Position numbers and translations under genes: made by a program. Of a stretch of DNA of 64,000 nt, positions 16,880 to 25,437 are shown in pieces; the first letter of the stretch is position 1, and the number at the start of each line of letters is the position of its first letter. This DNA comes from JADJNY01 sp046349615 (GTDB lineage: Bacteria > Planctomycetota > UBA1135 > GCA-002686595): assembly GCA_046349615.1 (NCBI GenBank), contig JAXMBZ010000016.1:1-64000 (forward strand), given 5' to 3'. The notes under the pieces were generated by a model, which was not told the origin of the DNA, ran no database searches, and was given only the letters and a program-made list of their open reading frames with translations.

Positions 16880-17692
16880 CTACGCCTTCGAGCCGCCGCC
16901 GGCGGCGCGAAGCGCGGCGTCCCATTGCTCGACGGCGAACGCACGCATCCGTTCGCCGAACCAATCGTCCGAAGGCGTCGTGACGGAGGGGGCGCCGGCG
17001 GCGACCGCGCGCGCGAGGAGCGCTTCGTGGGCCACCGGGTCGCTTGGGTCCACGACCTCCAACACGAGCCGCGCGCCCGCCGCGCCGAGGAAGCGTCGCG
17101 TGCGCTCCGCGTGCTCGGCGGTCGGCGCGAGCACGGCGCGTGCGAGCGCGAGCTCGCGCTCGAGGTCGCGCTGCCGCTCCGCGAGCGCGAGGAACTGCGC
17201 TTCCTTCGGCACCCACGGCGTCGCGGGCGGGACGCGCGCGGCGCACGCGACACACGGGATCACGCCGACGACGGCGTCGCACGGCGCGCCGGTGTCCGTG
17301 CGGACGCGCGTCGCGATCGGGCACGCGATCCAGTCGTCCGCGACCGCGACGACCGCCGGGATCCGCGCGAGCGCTGCGAGGTGGACGAGCTCGCGCGTGA
17401 GGAGCGCCCAGCTCGCGACGAGCAGGACGTCGGGCCGCTCGGCCCGGAGGAACTCGCGCACGAGCTTCGCGGCCGCGGGCGCGGCCGTCTTCTGCCAGTG
17501 CCCGGGCTCGAGGTCGCCGCGCTCGAGGCGCAGCGTGCGCACGGGTTCCGCTTCCTCCGCGGCGATGCGTGTCACGCCGTCCGGGGAGCGCGCACCGACG
17601 AGCACGACGACCGCGTGACCGCGCGCAGCGAGCTCCGCCGCGAGCGCACGACGCGCCGGATCGTCCGCGCCGAGGACGAGGAGGAGCTTCAC
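16880..17692 (-). CDS. Half-length GT4-like protein (N-terminal GT-B domain only)
   Basis: A 270-residue protein starting at the GTG at 17692, which overlaps the stop of the upstream glycosyltransferase (GTGA). It has the N-terminal Rossmann pattern of GT4 enzymes (VKLLLVLGADDPARRALAAELAARG, in part), PDVLLVASW and DDWIACPIAT, with a Cys cluster (CPIAT...CDAVVGVIPCVACA) like that of its neighbours. It ends soon after the APTAEHAERTRRFL segment where the C-terminal sugar-nucleotide-binding domain should begin. It therefore lacks the EX7E region and is unlikely to be an active transferase alone. It could be a regulatory or partner subunit, or a decayed copy. Confidence 0.7.
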   Translation of the reverse strand: MKLLLVLGADDPARRALAAELAARGHAVVVLVGARSPDGVTRIAAEEAEPVRTLRLERGDLEPGHWQKTAAPAAAKLVREFLRAERPDVLLVASWALLTRELVHLAALARIPAVVAVADDWIACPIATRVRTDTGAPCDAVVGVIPCVACAARVPPATPWVPKEAQFLALAERQRDLERELALARAVLAPTAEHAERTRRFLGAAGARLVLEVVDPSDPVAHEALLARAVAAGAPSVTTPSDDWFGERMRAFAVEQWDAALRAAGGGSKA

Positions 17693-19098
17693 GCGCTCCG
17701 GCTCCGCGCCGCGACGAGCCGCGCGTAGCGCTCTTCGACGCGCGCGACGTGTTCGGCGACGGAGAGCGGCTGCGGCGGACGGGCGTAGAGCCCCGCGAGC
17801 CGTGCGGGCTCGACGATCGCGCGCTCGAGTTCGCGCGCGAGGTCCGCCGCGTCGCCCTGACGGAAGTGGAAGCCCGTCGCCCCGGGCTCGACGAGTTCGG
17901 CCATGCCGCCCTGGTCGCTGACGAGCAGCGGGACGCGCGCGGCGATCGCCTCGAGGATCACGAGCGGCGAGTTCTCGTACCAGAGGCTCGGCACGACGAG
18001 AAGGTCGGTCGCGGCGAGGAGCTCCGCGACCTCGGCGCGCGAGCGGCGGCCGAAGAGCCGCGCCCCCGCGCGCTCGGCGAGCGCGGCGAGCGTGCGCTGG
18101 TAGTCGGGCTCGTGGTGGTCGGGGCCCGCGAGCACGAGCTCGGCCCGCTCGCGCACGGCGGGCGGGAGCGCGAGCCACGCTTCGAGCAGCAGGTGCGGCC
18201 CCTTGAGCGGCGTGCGCGTGCCGACGAACGCGACCCGAACGCGCGCGCCGCGCGGAACACGCTGCGCGGGCGAGAACGCCGCGAGGTCGACCCCGAGCGG
18301 AAGGTGCTCGACGCGGTCGGCGGGGAGCCCGCTCTCCTGGACGAGGCGGTCGCGCAGGAAGCGGCTCGTCGCGAGGAACAGGTCGACGTTCGCGACGGCG
18401 CGCGCGCGGAGCTCGTCGAGCCGAGTGCGCGCCGCGCGCGCGAACTCCTCCGCCTGCTCGCGCGGCGGCTCCACGGGCGGCCGCGCGCTCGGTCGCATGC
18501 GGCGCGCGCGCTCCGCGGCTCCCCGCGCGAGCGGAGCGAGGTCGACGCCCGTGGCGCCGTGCACGCGCGCGATCAGGTTGCCGACGCGGCGCTCGAGGCC
18601 GCTCTGCCCCCACTTGAAGCTCGCGAGGCACGTCCCGCACCGAGCGACGTCGATCGTGCGGCACACGGCGCCGTCCGCGTGCACGCGGTGGCCGAAGCGC
18701 GGGCACTGGAGCCAGTAATCGTGCAGCGTGAAGACGACGGGCGCGGCGGCGCGGGCGCGCGCGAGGATCCCGGACGACGTGTAGAGGAGGTGCTGCACGT
18801 GCACCACGTCGGGCCGGAGTGCGTCGAGCACGCGCTGGAACGGCGCCTCGGCCGGCGGATCGTCCCACGTCGCGCGGAAGTCGCGGTAGTAGAGGTTGTT
18901 CACGAGCTCGTGCACCGGCACGCCGTTCACGACGCGCCGCGCGAGTTCGAACTGCGAGCGCCCGACGTCCTTCACGGTCGTGAAGACCTCGACCGCGTGC
19001 CCGCGCGCGACGAGGCGCTCCGCGAGCCCGGCCGTGTACGTCTCCGTCCCCGCGGTCGAATGCGGAGGGTACGCGTGGCTGACGAGGAGGATGCGCAC
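17689..19098 (-). CDS. Glycosyltransferase, GT4 (GT-B fold)
   Basis: A 469-residue retaining glycosyltransferase. The N-terminus MRILLVSHAYPPHSTAGTE and DVVHVQHLLYTSSG belong to the acceptor domain. A Cys-bearing segment (CPRFGHRVHADGAVC...CGTC, about 150-180) follows, then the donor domain RVAFVGTRTPLKGPHLLLEAW and the complete EX7E motif ENSPLVILE with LVSDQGGMAELV. The GTG at 19098 aligns with the family N-terminus; a TTG 13 codons upstream is an alternative. It is the first gene of the GT4 run and has a TTGCCG-16-TACGCT promoter only about 5 nt before the predicted start. Confidence 0.88.
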   Translation of the reverse strand: MRILLVSHAYPPHSTAGTETYTAGLAERLVARGHAVEVFTTVKDVGRSQFELARRVVNGVPVHELVNNLYYRDFRATWDDPPAEAPFQRVLDALRPDVVHVQHLLYTSSGILARARAAAPVVFTLHDYWLQCPRFGHRVHADGAVCRTIDVARCGTCLASFKWGQSGLERRVGNLIARVHGATGVDLAPLARGAAERARRMRPSARPPVEPPREQAEEFARAARTRLDELRARAVANVDLFLATSRFLRDRLVQESGLPADRVEHLPLGVDLAAFSPAQRVPRGARVRVAFVGTRTPLKGPHLLLEAWLALPPAVRERAELVLAGPDHHEPDYQRTLAALAERAGARLFGRRSRAEVAELLAATDLLVVPSLWYENSPLVILEAIAARVPLLVSDQGGMAELVEPGATGFHFRQGDAADLARELERAIVEPARLAGLYARPPQPLSVAEHVARVEERYARLVAARSRSA

Positions 19099-19109
19099 GA
19101 CCGCCGCGG

Positions 19110-19137
19110 AGCGTAGCGCGAGGACTCGCTCCGGCAA
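19110..19137 (-). promoter_or_regulatory. Promoter of the GT4 gene run
   Basis: On the minus strand TTGCCG (19137-19132), a 16-bp spacer and TACGCT (19115-19110). Transcription would begin around 19103, about 5 nt before the GTG at 19098. It is paired with a divergent promoter for the haem-binding protein. Confidence 0.5.
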
Positions 19138-19155
19138 GAAGAAGGAGGCGCGTGC

Positions 19156-19185
19156 TTGCCGAGCGGCGGCGCCAGCGAGTATCCC
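19156..19185 (+). promoter_or_regulatory. Promoter of the haem-binding protein gene
   Basis: TTGCCG (19156-19161), an 18-bp spacer and TATCCC (19180-19185), with a predicted leader of about 10-13 nt before the ATG at 19203. It has the same style as other promoters in this window. Confidence 0.5.
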
Positions 19186-19202
19186 TCACGAGAGCCCCGC
19201 CC

Positions 19203-19631
19203 ATGAAACGCCTCCTGAAACGGCTCGCGCTCTCGCTCCTCGTCCTCTTCGGCCTGATCCAGCTCTACCCGGTGCACCGCGAGAACCCGCCGGTCGCGAC
19301 CGGGCTGCAGGCGGCGCCCGAGGTCCAGGCCGTGCTCCGCCGCGCCTGCTACGACTGCCATTCGAACGAGACGGTCTGGCCCTGGTACTCCTACGTCGCG
19401 CCGGTCTCGTGGCTCGTCACGCACGACGTCGAGGAGGGGCGGCGCGAGCTCAACTTCTCGATCTGGGGCGAGTACTCGTCGACGAAGCGCATCTCGAAGG
19501 CGAGCTCCGCGATCGAGGAGATCGAGGAAGGCCGGATGCCGCTCGCGCCGTACCTCGTGCTCCACTCCGACGCGAAGCTCTCCCCCGCGGACGTCGCCGT
19601 GCTGAAGCAGTGGGCGGACTCGATCGAGTGA
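19203..19631 (+). CDS. Haem-binding domain protein (c-type CxxCH), membrane-anchored
   Basis: A 142-residue protein. An N-terminal basic-hydrophobic anchor (MKRLLKRLALSLLVLFGLI) is followed by a periplasmic domain with a single haem c site, CYDCH (49-53), within the run CHSNETVWPWYSYVAPVSW typical of the small haem-binding domain family (Pfam Haem_bd). A DVEEGRRELNFS segment and EEGRMPLAPY follow, as in that family. One haem c would be attached covalently; the electron partner is unknown. The gene stands alone on the plus strand between glycosyltransferase genes, and its stop is 3 nt from that of the convergent GT2 gene. Confidence 0.88.
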   Translation: MKRLLKRLALSLLVLFGLIQLYPVHRENPPVATGLQAAPEVQAVLRRACYDCHSNETVWPWYSYVAPVSWLVTHDVEEGRRELNFSIWGEYSSTKRISKASSAIEEIEEGRMPLAPYLVLHSDAKLSPADVAVLKQWADSIE

Positions 19632-19634
19632 ACG

Positions 19635-20702
19635 TCACGCGAGCGCGCGGCCGACGCTCCACCACGCGCGCAGCGCGAGATCGAGCGCGCGGCTCGCCGC
19701 GCGCTTCGCGAACGAGCGTTCGACAGCGGGCGTGAGCACGAGCGGGCCGCCGCGGAGGAGCTCCGCATCCCCCACCGTGCGCCGCGGCCGCTCGCGCGCC
19801 TCCTCCGCGCGGAGCGCGCTCCACTGCACGCGCGCTTCGGCTCGTCCGCGGCGCCACTCCGCGCCGGCGCCGGCCGCGAGCGCGAACGCGAAGCTCGCGA
19901 GGTCGTAGAGCGCGAGCCCGGGCCGCGCGGCCGCGAGCGTGCGCGGCGCGAGGTTCTTCGCGAGGAACAGGCGCCGGTTGCGCGCGTGGAGGAAGACGCG
20001 CGAGCGCGGGTAGTCGGGCCCTTCGCGGAAGCTGATGCCGCTCGTGCCGCCGCGGTGGCGCACGAGCGCGTCCTCGACGGAGAGGATCCGCAGGCCGCGC
20101 GCGCGCAGGCGGTAGGACAGGTCGAGGTCCTCGAAGAGGATGAAGTAGCGCTCGTCCCAGCCGCCGAGCTCGAGCAGTCGATCCTTGTCGACGAGCAGCG
20201 CGACGGCGATCGCGCAGTCGACCTCGACGACGCCGCGCCCTTCCGCGCGCTCGAGCGGCGCGTAGAAGTTCCTGAGCGCGATCAAGCCCGCGTAGTGGAA
20301 CGCGCCGCCGTCGTAGTGGACGCGCGCGGGGTCGTCGAAGAAGACGCTGCGCGGCTGGAGCACCGCGACGTCGGGGCCCGCGGCGTCGCGCGCGGCGAGG
20401 AGCTTCTCGAGCACGTCCGGCGCGACGACCGCGTCGTTGTCGAGCGCGAGGACCCACCGGTTGCGCGCGGCGCGCAGCCCCGCGTTGCGCGCGGCGCACG
20501 GGCCGTCGTTCCTCGGGAGGCGCAGCACGCGCGCGCCAGGGAGGAGCTCCGCCACGCGCTCCGCGCTGCCGTCCGTCGATGCGTTGTCGACGACGAGCAC
20601 CTCGTCGATCGGTCCGCGCAGCGCGCGCAGGGCGGGGAGCGCGTGCTCGAGGTGCGCGGCGCCGTTGTAGTTGACGACGACGACGCTGATCGGCGCGCTC
20701 AT
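19635..20702 (-). CDS. Glycosyltransferase, GT2 (GT-A fold)
   Basis: A 355-residue inverting glycosyltransferase of the rhamnosyltransferase-like GT2 group. It shows SVVVVNYNGAAHL at the N-terminus, VVDNASTDGS, CAARNAGLRAA, the metal-binding LDNDAVV (DXD-like), GGWDERYFILFEDLDLSYRLRARG and a His-Arg motif (VRHRGGTSG). The C-terminal about 100 residues are helical and hydrophobic and may lie along the membrane. It is 7 nt downstream of another GT2 gene and probably co-transcribed with it; both likely extend a surface polysaccharide. Confidence 0.9.
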   Translation of the reverse strand: MSAPISVVVVNYNGAAHLEHALPALRALRGPIDEVLVVDNASTDGSAERVAELLPGARVLRLPRNDGPCAARNAGLRAARNRWVLALDNDAVVAPDVLEKLLAARDAAGPDVAVLQPRSVFFDDPARVHYDGGAFHYAGLIALRNFYAPLERAEGRGVVEVDCAIAVALLVDKDRLLELGGWDERYFILFEDLDLSYRLRARGLRILSVEDALVRHRGGTSGISFREGPDYPRSRVFLHARNRRLFLAKNLAPRTLAAARPGLALYDLASFAFALAAGAGAEWRRGRAEARVQWSALRAEEARERPRRTVGDAELLRGGPLVLTPAVERSFAKRAASRALDLALRAWWSVGRALA

Positions 20703-20709
20703 CGTGGGC

Positions 20710-22125
20710 TCACTGGAGCGGGAGCTCGAAGTCCGGGGCGCGGCACGGCGCGCGGTGCTTCAGGCAGTACGGCACGTTCGCGAGGATCGAGAACGACGCG
20801 CGCGCGAGGACCCACCACGCTCCGGGCGTCTCGCGCACGCTGCGGCCGATGCCGATCGTCCCCGTCGCGTCCGTGACCTCGCCCTGGGCCTCCTTCTTCG
20901 AGCCGCGCAGGAGCACCCGCGTGAGCACGAGCCACGGCATGCGCGCGAGGTCGGAGAGCGGCGCGTACTTCAGCATCGAGAGCCACGCATTGCGCGCGTG
21001 GTAGTAGAGGCTGCGCTTGCCCATCTTGATGCCGAACGGCGTCTTGTGGAACACGCCGCAGCCCGGGTACTGGAGCACGCGGTAGCCGAGGTTGAGGAGG
21101 CGGCACGTGAGGTCGCGCTCGTTGCCGTAGATGAAGAGGCGCTCGTCGTACCACCCGGCTTCGGCGATCGCCTTCGCGCGCGCGAGCGACGCGCAGCCGC
21201 GGAAGGTCGACATGTAGCGCTCGGTGTTGTGGCGCTCGCTCGCGAGGTAGCCCGCGGGCATGCCGGGCTCGGTCACCTGCGTCGAGACGATCGCGGTCGT
21301 CGGCGGCTCCGCCTGCATGCGTGCGGTCGCCTGCTCGAGCCAGTCCGGCGGCATCACGATGTCGTCGTCGAGGATCGCGGTGAACTCGGTCCGGCTCGCC
21401 TGGAAGCCCTTGTTGAACGTCTCGCACGCGCCGAAGCGGTCGTGCGGCATCTCGATCAACCGCACGTCGGGATAGCGCGCCTTCACCAACTCCGCGGTGC
21501 CGTCGCGGCTCGCGTTGTCGACGACGACGATCTCCGCGAACGGCAGCGTCTGCGCGCGGAGCGCGTCGACGTTCGCCTCGAGGTCCGCGCGCTTGTTCCA
21601 CGTCGAGACGACGGCGGTCGTGCGCGGCGCCGCGGGGAAGGCGCGCTCGAGCGCGGCCTTCGTCCACTGCACGGCGGCGGGCGCGTCGAGCTCGCCCGGT
21701 CCGTCCGCGAGACCGTGGAACGCGACGCGGCGCCCGTTCCCGTCGTCCGCGGCCGCGCACGCGGCGCGCGACGCGGCGCGGAGCGCGAGCAGCCGCGCAT
21801 CGGGCCGCGGCGCGACCACGAGTCCAGCGTCGACGCGCGCGATCTCGGCGCGGATCCGCTGGACGAGGTCGTGGCGCGCGGCGAGACCGCCCTTCGCGCC
21901 GAACGCGGGATCGGGCGGCGGCGCGACGCAGACCTCGCGCGCGCCCGCGGCGGCGAGTTCCGCGCGCAGGGCGGCCGCGTCCGCGCGCTCCCCGTCGAGC
22001 ACGAGCAGGACGAACGAGCGGCCCGCGAGCTCGGCGCACGCGGCGCGCGCGTCGGAGGGCCCCGCCGCGACCACGAGGGTCCCGCGCGTGGAGGGTTCGG
22101 ATTGGGCCGGCTTCGGGTCGGTCAC
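20710..22125 (-). CDS. Glycosyltransferase, GT2, with an extra N-terminal domain
   Basis: A 471-residue protein (GTG start). Residues 1 to about 160 form an Ala/Arg-rich Rossmann-like region with no GT2 motifs (TLVVAAGPSDARAA, FVLLVLDGERAD). The GT2 domain then follows: AVVSTWNKRADLEANV, VVDNASRDGTAELV, ETFNKGFQAS, the DXD-type LDDDIVMPPDW, and GWYDERLFIYGNERDLTCRL with a PGCGVFHKTPFG loop. The C-terminus contains a hydrophobic stretch near WVLARASFSILANVPY. The role of the N-terminal domain is unknown; it might bind another nucleotide or be a degenerate second transferase domain. Confidence 0.85.
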   Translation of the reverse strand: MTDPKPAQSEPSTRGTLVVAAGPSDARAACAELAGRSFVLLVLDGERADAAALRAELAAAGAREVCVAPPPDPAFGAKGGLAARHDLVQRIRAEIARVDAGLVVAPRPDARLLALRAASRAACAAADDGNGRRVAFHGLADGPGELDAPAAVQWTKAALERAFPAAPRTTAVVSTWNKRADLEANVDALRAQTLPFAEIVVVDNASRDGTAELVKARYPDVRLIEMPHDRFGACETFNKGFQASRTEFTAILDDDIVMPPDWLEQATARMQAEPPTTAIVSTQVTEPGMPAGYLASERHNTERYMSTFRGCASLARAKAIAEAGWYDERLFIYGNERDLTCRLLNLGYRVLQYPGCGVFHKTPFGIKMGKRSLYYHARNAWLSMLKYAPLSDLARMPWLVLTRVLLRGSKKEAQGEVTDATGTIGIGRSVRETPGAWWVLARASFSILANVPYCLKHRAPCRAPDFELPLQ

Positions 22126-22153
22126 GCGTCGTCGTCGCGCGTCGGGGCGCGCG

Positions 22154-22636
22154 TCAGGGCTTCGGTTTGCCGAGGGCCTCTTCGCCGGTCGAGAGCAGCG
22201 CCTCGATGAAGTGGAGCACGACGCGCGCGCGCTCGACGTCGTCGGGCTCGGCCTCCCACTGCGCGTAGGTGAGGTCCATCGGCCGGACGAGGTCCTCGTT
22301 GCGCTCGCGCTTCACGCGCACCTCGGCCTTGTAGCGGCCGGGCTGCGTCTCGCGCGTGAACTGCACGACGGCCTGCTCGCGGAAGCCCTTCCCCTTGAAC
22401 GGCGCGAGCGAGATCTTCCACCCCGAGGTCGCGGTGAGCCGCGCGGGGTCGAGCCCGGCACCGACCGGGAAGCTCGTCTTGCGCAGCGCGAGCTCGGTGA
22501 CCTCGAGCAGGAGCCGTTCGTTCCCCGCCTGCACGCGCGACGCGACCCATTGCGGCTCGGGCGCGGTCGCCGCGCAGCCCGACGCGAAGCAGAGGAACAG
22601 CGGGACGAGGAGCAGGATCGACGCGCGCAGGTTCAT
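22154..22636 (-). CDS. Lipoprotein of unknown function
   Basis: A 160-residue probable outer-membrane lipoprotein. The signal peptide MNLRASILLLVPLFLCFASGC ends in a good lipobox (ASGC, Cys21). The rest alternates beta-type and basic stretches (GNERLLLEVTELALRKTSFPVGAG, YKAEVRVKRERNEDL) and ends in a helical VERARVVLHFIEALLSTGEEAL. No family was recognised. Its ATG overlaps the stop codon of der (ATGA), so it is translated from the der message. Confidence 0.78.
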   Translation of the reverse strand: MNLRASILLLVPLFLCFASGCAATAPEPQWVASRVQAGNERLLLEVTELALRKTSFPVGAGLDPARLTATSGWKISLAPFKGKGFREQAVVQFTRETQPGRYKAEVRVKRERNEDLVRPMDLTYAQWEAEPDDVERARVVLHFIEALLSTGEEALGKPKP

Positions 22637-24042
22637 GCTTCTTCTTCTCCGCGACCGACGGGATCACCGGGCTCGCCCGGGTCGCCGCGGTCGCGCAGGA
22701 CGAGGCGGATGGGAACTTCCTTGAACGGCAGCTCCTCGCGCAACTGGTGCCCGAGGTAGCGCAGGAAATCCTTGCCGAAGTGCTTCTTGTCGTTGACGAA
22801 GAGGACGATCGTCGGCGGTGCGACGCCCGCCTGCGTCGCGTAGAAGATGCGCGCGTAGTGGCCGCCCGAGCTCGGCGGCCGAGCCTCCATCGCGCGTTCG
22901 AGCACGCGGTTCAACTCGCCGGTCGACACGCGCAGGTTGGCCTGCTCGAAGAGCTCGAGCGCGAGCTCGAGCAGGTCGTCGACGCCCTGCGTCTCCTTCG
23001 CCGAGAGGAATGCGATCGGCGCGAACGCGAGCGCGGGCAGCGTTGCCTCGAGGTACGCGCGGAAGTCCTCGGGCGTCAGGCCCTGCACGAGGTCCCACTT
23101 GTTCGCGCCGAGCACGACCGGCTTGTGGTGGTCGATCACGTAGCGCGCGAGGTCCTTGTCGACGCCGGAGAGCTTCTTCGTCACGTCGAACAGGAGCACG
23201 ACGACGTCGGCGCGGCGGATCGACTTGTGCGAGCGCGCGTCCGAGTAGAAGTCGATCGCGTCCTCGTGGCTCTTCTTCTTGCGCACGCCGGCCGTGTCGA
23301 TCGCGACGAACGTGCGGCCGTCGCGCTCGAAGATCACGTCGACGGAATCGCGCGTCGTGCCCGGGACCTCGGAGACGATCATGCGCTCCTCGCGGGCGAG
23401 CGCGTTGATCAAGGTCGACTTGCCGGCGTTGCGCTGGCCGACGACGGTGAGCTTCATCACGGGCGTCGACGGCGGAGCTTCGTAGCCGGATTCGTCGAGC
23501 TCGCCCGTCGGGCGCGGGATGAGCTCGAGGATGCGCTCGTAGAGCTCCTCGAGCCCGCCGCCGTTCTGCGCGCTGATCGGGAACGGTCCCTCGAAACCGC
23601 CGAGCGCGCGGAACGCGTCGATGTCCCACTCGAGCTTCTGCCCCTCGACCTTGTTCACGACGAGGAGCACTTTGAGGCCGCGCCCGCGCAGCCGGCGCGC
23701 GACCTCCTGGTCGAGCGGCGTGACGCCGTCGCGCACGTCGACGAGCCAGAGGACGACGTCCGCGGTGAGGAGCGCGAGGCGGATCTGCTCCTCGACCTGC
23801 GGTCCGAGGTCGTCGCGGTCGACGACGCCGATGCCGCCCGTGTCGACGACCTCGACCCAGCGCACGCCGCCCTCGCAGGCGAGGCGCGCGGGGATCGCGA
23901 CGCGGTCGCGCGTCACGCCGGCGGTGGGTTCGACGATCGACACGCGGCTGCCGCACATGCGGTTCGCGAGCGTCGACTTGCCGACGTTCGGTCGACCGAC
24001 GATGGCGACGCGCGGCAGGCGTTTCTTGACGGCGGAGTCCAT
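22633..24042 (-). CDS. der: Ribosome-assembly GTPase Der (EngA)
   Basis: A tandem-GTPase protein (469 residues) needed for maturation of the 50S subunit. Counted from the ATG at 24042, the first G domain has GRPNVGKST (16-24), VDTGG (67-71) and NKVEG (130-134); the second has GQRNAGKST (202-210), DTAGVRKK and NKWDL. A KH-like C-terminal domain follows (NDKKHFGKDFLRYLGHQLRE). A GTG three codons upstream is an alternative start, but neither has a Shine-Dalgarno sequence. A TTGTCC-17-TACCCT promoter lies upstream. The C-terminus ends in a Gly/Glu/Asp-rich tail that is longer than usual. Confidence 0.97.
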   Translation of the reverse strand: MDSAVKKRLPRVAIVGRPNVGKSTLANRMCGSRVSIVEPTAGVTRDRVAIPARLACEGGVRWVEVVDTGGIGVVDRDDLGPQVEEQIRLALLTADVVLWLVDVRDGVTPLDQEVARRLRGRGLKVLLVVNKVEGQKLEWDIDAFRALGGFEGPFPISAQNGGGLEELYERILELIPRPTGELDESGYEAPPSTPVMKLTVVGQRNAGKSTLINALAREERMIVSEVPGTTRDSVDVIFERDGRTFVAIDTAGVRKKKSHEDAIDFYSDARSHKSIRRADVVVLLFDVTKKLSGVDKDLARYVIDHHKPVVLGANKWDLVQGLTPEDFRAYLEATLPALAFAPIAFLSAKETQGVDDLLELALELFEQANLRVSTGELNRVLERAMEARPPSSGGHYARIFYATQAGVAPPTIVLFVNDKKHFGKDFLRYLGHQLREELPFKEVPIRLVLRDRGDPGEPGDPVGRGEEEA

Positions 24043-24062
24043 GGGCGTCACGAGGGGCGAAC

Positions 24063-24091
24063 AGGGTACGGGAGCGGTCGCGATCGGACAA
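24063..24091 (-). promoter_or_regulatory. Promoter of der
   Basis: TTGTCC (24091-24086), a 17-bp spacer and TACCCT (24068-24063) on the minus strand, with transcription starting about 15 nt upstream of the der ATG. The adjacent divergent promoter serves the MFS gene. Confidence 0.55.
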
Positions 24092-24120
24092 CGGACAAGG
24101 CCCCGAGAGGACGCTAGGGT
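24092..24120 (+). promoter_or_regulatory. Promoter of the AmpG-like permease gene
   Basis: CGGACA (24092-24097, four of six matches to TTGACA), a 17-bp spacer and TAGGGT (24115-24120). The predicted start is within about 2-4 nt of the ATG at 24129, which suggests a leaderless message. Confidence 0.4.
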
Positions 24121-24128
24121 GCTCGCGC

Positions 24129-25421
24129 ATGCGGAGCGACCCCGGCCGGAGCGCGCGGAGCCCCTGGGCCTTCGTGCCGCCGCTCTACTTCCAGCAGGGC
24201 GCGCACTACTTCCTCGTCGACACGGCGACGTCGACCTTCCTCGCGGTCCAAGGCGTCTCGAAGGCGACGATCGGGCACGTCTCGACGCTCGCGACGCTCC
24301 CCTTCCAGCTCAAGGCGCTCTGGAGCCCCGTGATCGAGCTGCGCGGGACGCGCCGCGCGTGGGCGCTCTTCGCGCAGGCGGGCGTCGTGCTCGGTGCGCT
24401 CGTGCTCGCGTTCGCGCCGGGGACGGAGCACGCGTTCGTCTGGACGGTCGTCGCCGCGGTCCTCGTCGCGCTCGCGGGAGCGACGCAGGACGTCGCGCTC
24501 GACGGGTACTACCTCCTCGCGCTCGACGAGCGCGAGCAGGCGCGCTTCGTCGGCGTGCGCAACGCGTGCTTCCGGCTCGGACGGCTCTTCGTCACGGGCT
24601 TCGTCGTCTGGCTCGCGGGGACGCTGCGCGAGCGCTCGGGCGACGTCGACGCGGCGTGGCGCGGCGCGTTCCTGGCCGCGGCGGGCGGCTACGCGGCCGC
24701 GCTCGTCGTGTGCGCGCTCGTGATGCCGCGCGTCGGCCGCGACGCGGCGCGCACGAAGGAGCGCGTCGACCAGGGCTTCGCGCGCGCGCTCGCCGACTAC
24801 CTGCGGCAACCGCGCGTGGCGGCGGTGCTCGGCTTCGTGTTCCTCTACCGCGCCGGCGAGTCGATGCTCTCGAAGATGCTGGCGCCGTTCCTGCTCGGCG
24901 CGGTGGACAAGGGCGGCGCGGGGCTGACCGAGAAGGAGTTCGGGCTCGCGTACGGCACGTTCGGCGTGCTCGCGCTCGTCGTCGGCGGGCTCGCGGGCGG
25001 CGCGCTGATCGCGCGCCACGGGTTCCGACGGCTCGTGTGGCCGATGGCGCTGACGATGCACGCGCCGAACCTGCTCTTCTGGTGGGCGGCGAGCGCGCAC
25101 CCCTCGAAGGCGGCGCTCTTCGCGGTCGTCGGCGCGGAGCAACTCGCCTACGGCTTCGGCTTCAGCGCCTACATGGTGTTCCTGATGCAGATCTCGCGGC
25201 GCTCGGCGTGGCCGACGACGCACTACGCGCTCTCGACGGGGCTGATGGGCGTCGCGGCGCTGCTCGCGGGCTACTGGAGCGGCGACCTCGCGGAAGCGCT
25301 CGGTTTCGAGGGGTTCTTCGCGTGCGTGTGCGCCGCGGCGCTCCCCGGGCTGCTCGTGCTCCCGTTCCTCCCGCGCGTCGACGACGGCCCGCGTTCGGCA
25401 GGAGCCGGCCCCGCCCGGTAG
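24129..25421 (+). CDS. MFS permease of the AmpG type
   Basis: A 430-residue inner-membrane transporter with about 12 hydrophobic segments. The N-terminal half resembles AmpG and acetyl-CoA-transporter-like permeases: PPLYFQQGAHYFLVDT, LPFQLKALWSPVIEL and AGATQDVALDGYYLLAL, the last matching the QD-A-DG block of AmpG. AmpG imports anhydro-muropeptides released by wall turnover; whether this protein does so is not certain. It lies 16 nt upstream of the AlgX-like gene, so its substrate could relate to glycan acetylation (acetyl donor or wall fragment). No linked beta-lactamase or amidase gene is present. Confidence 0.72.
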   Translation: MRSDPGRSARSPWAFVPPLYFQQGAHYFLVDTATSTFLAVQGVSKATIGHVSTLATLPFQLKALWSPVIELRGTRRAWALFAQAGVVLGALVLAFAPGTEHAFVWTVVAAVLVALAGATQDVALDGYYLLALDEREQARFVGVRNACFRLGRLFVTGFVVWLAGTLRERSGDVDAAWRGAFLAAAGGYAAALVVCALVMPRVGRDAARTKERVDQGFARALADYLRQPRVAAVLGFVFLYRAGESMLSKMLAPFLLGAVDKGGAGLTEKEFGLAYGTFGVLALVVGGLAGGALIARHGFRRLVWPMALTMHAPNLLFWWAASAHPSKAALFAVVGAEQLAYGFGFSAYMVFLMQISRRSAWPTTHYALSTGLMGVAALLAGYWSGDLAEALGFEGFFACVCAAALPGLLVLPFLPRVDDGPRSAGAGPAR

Positions 25422-25437
25422 GCTGGCGGACGCCGCC

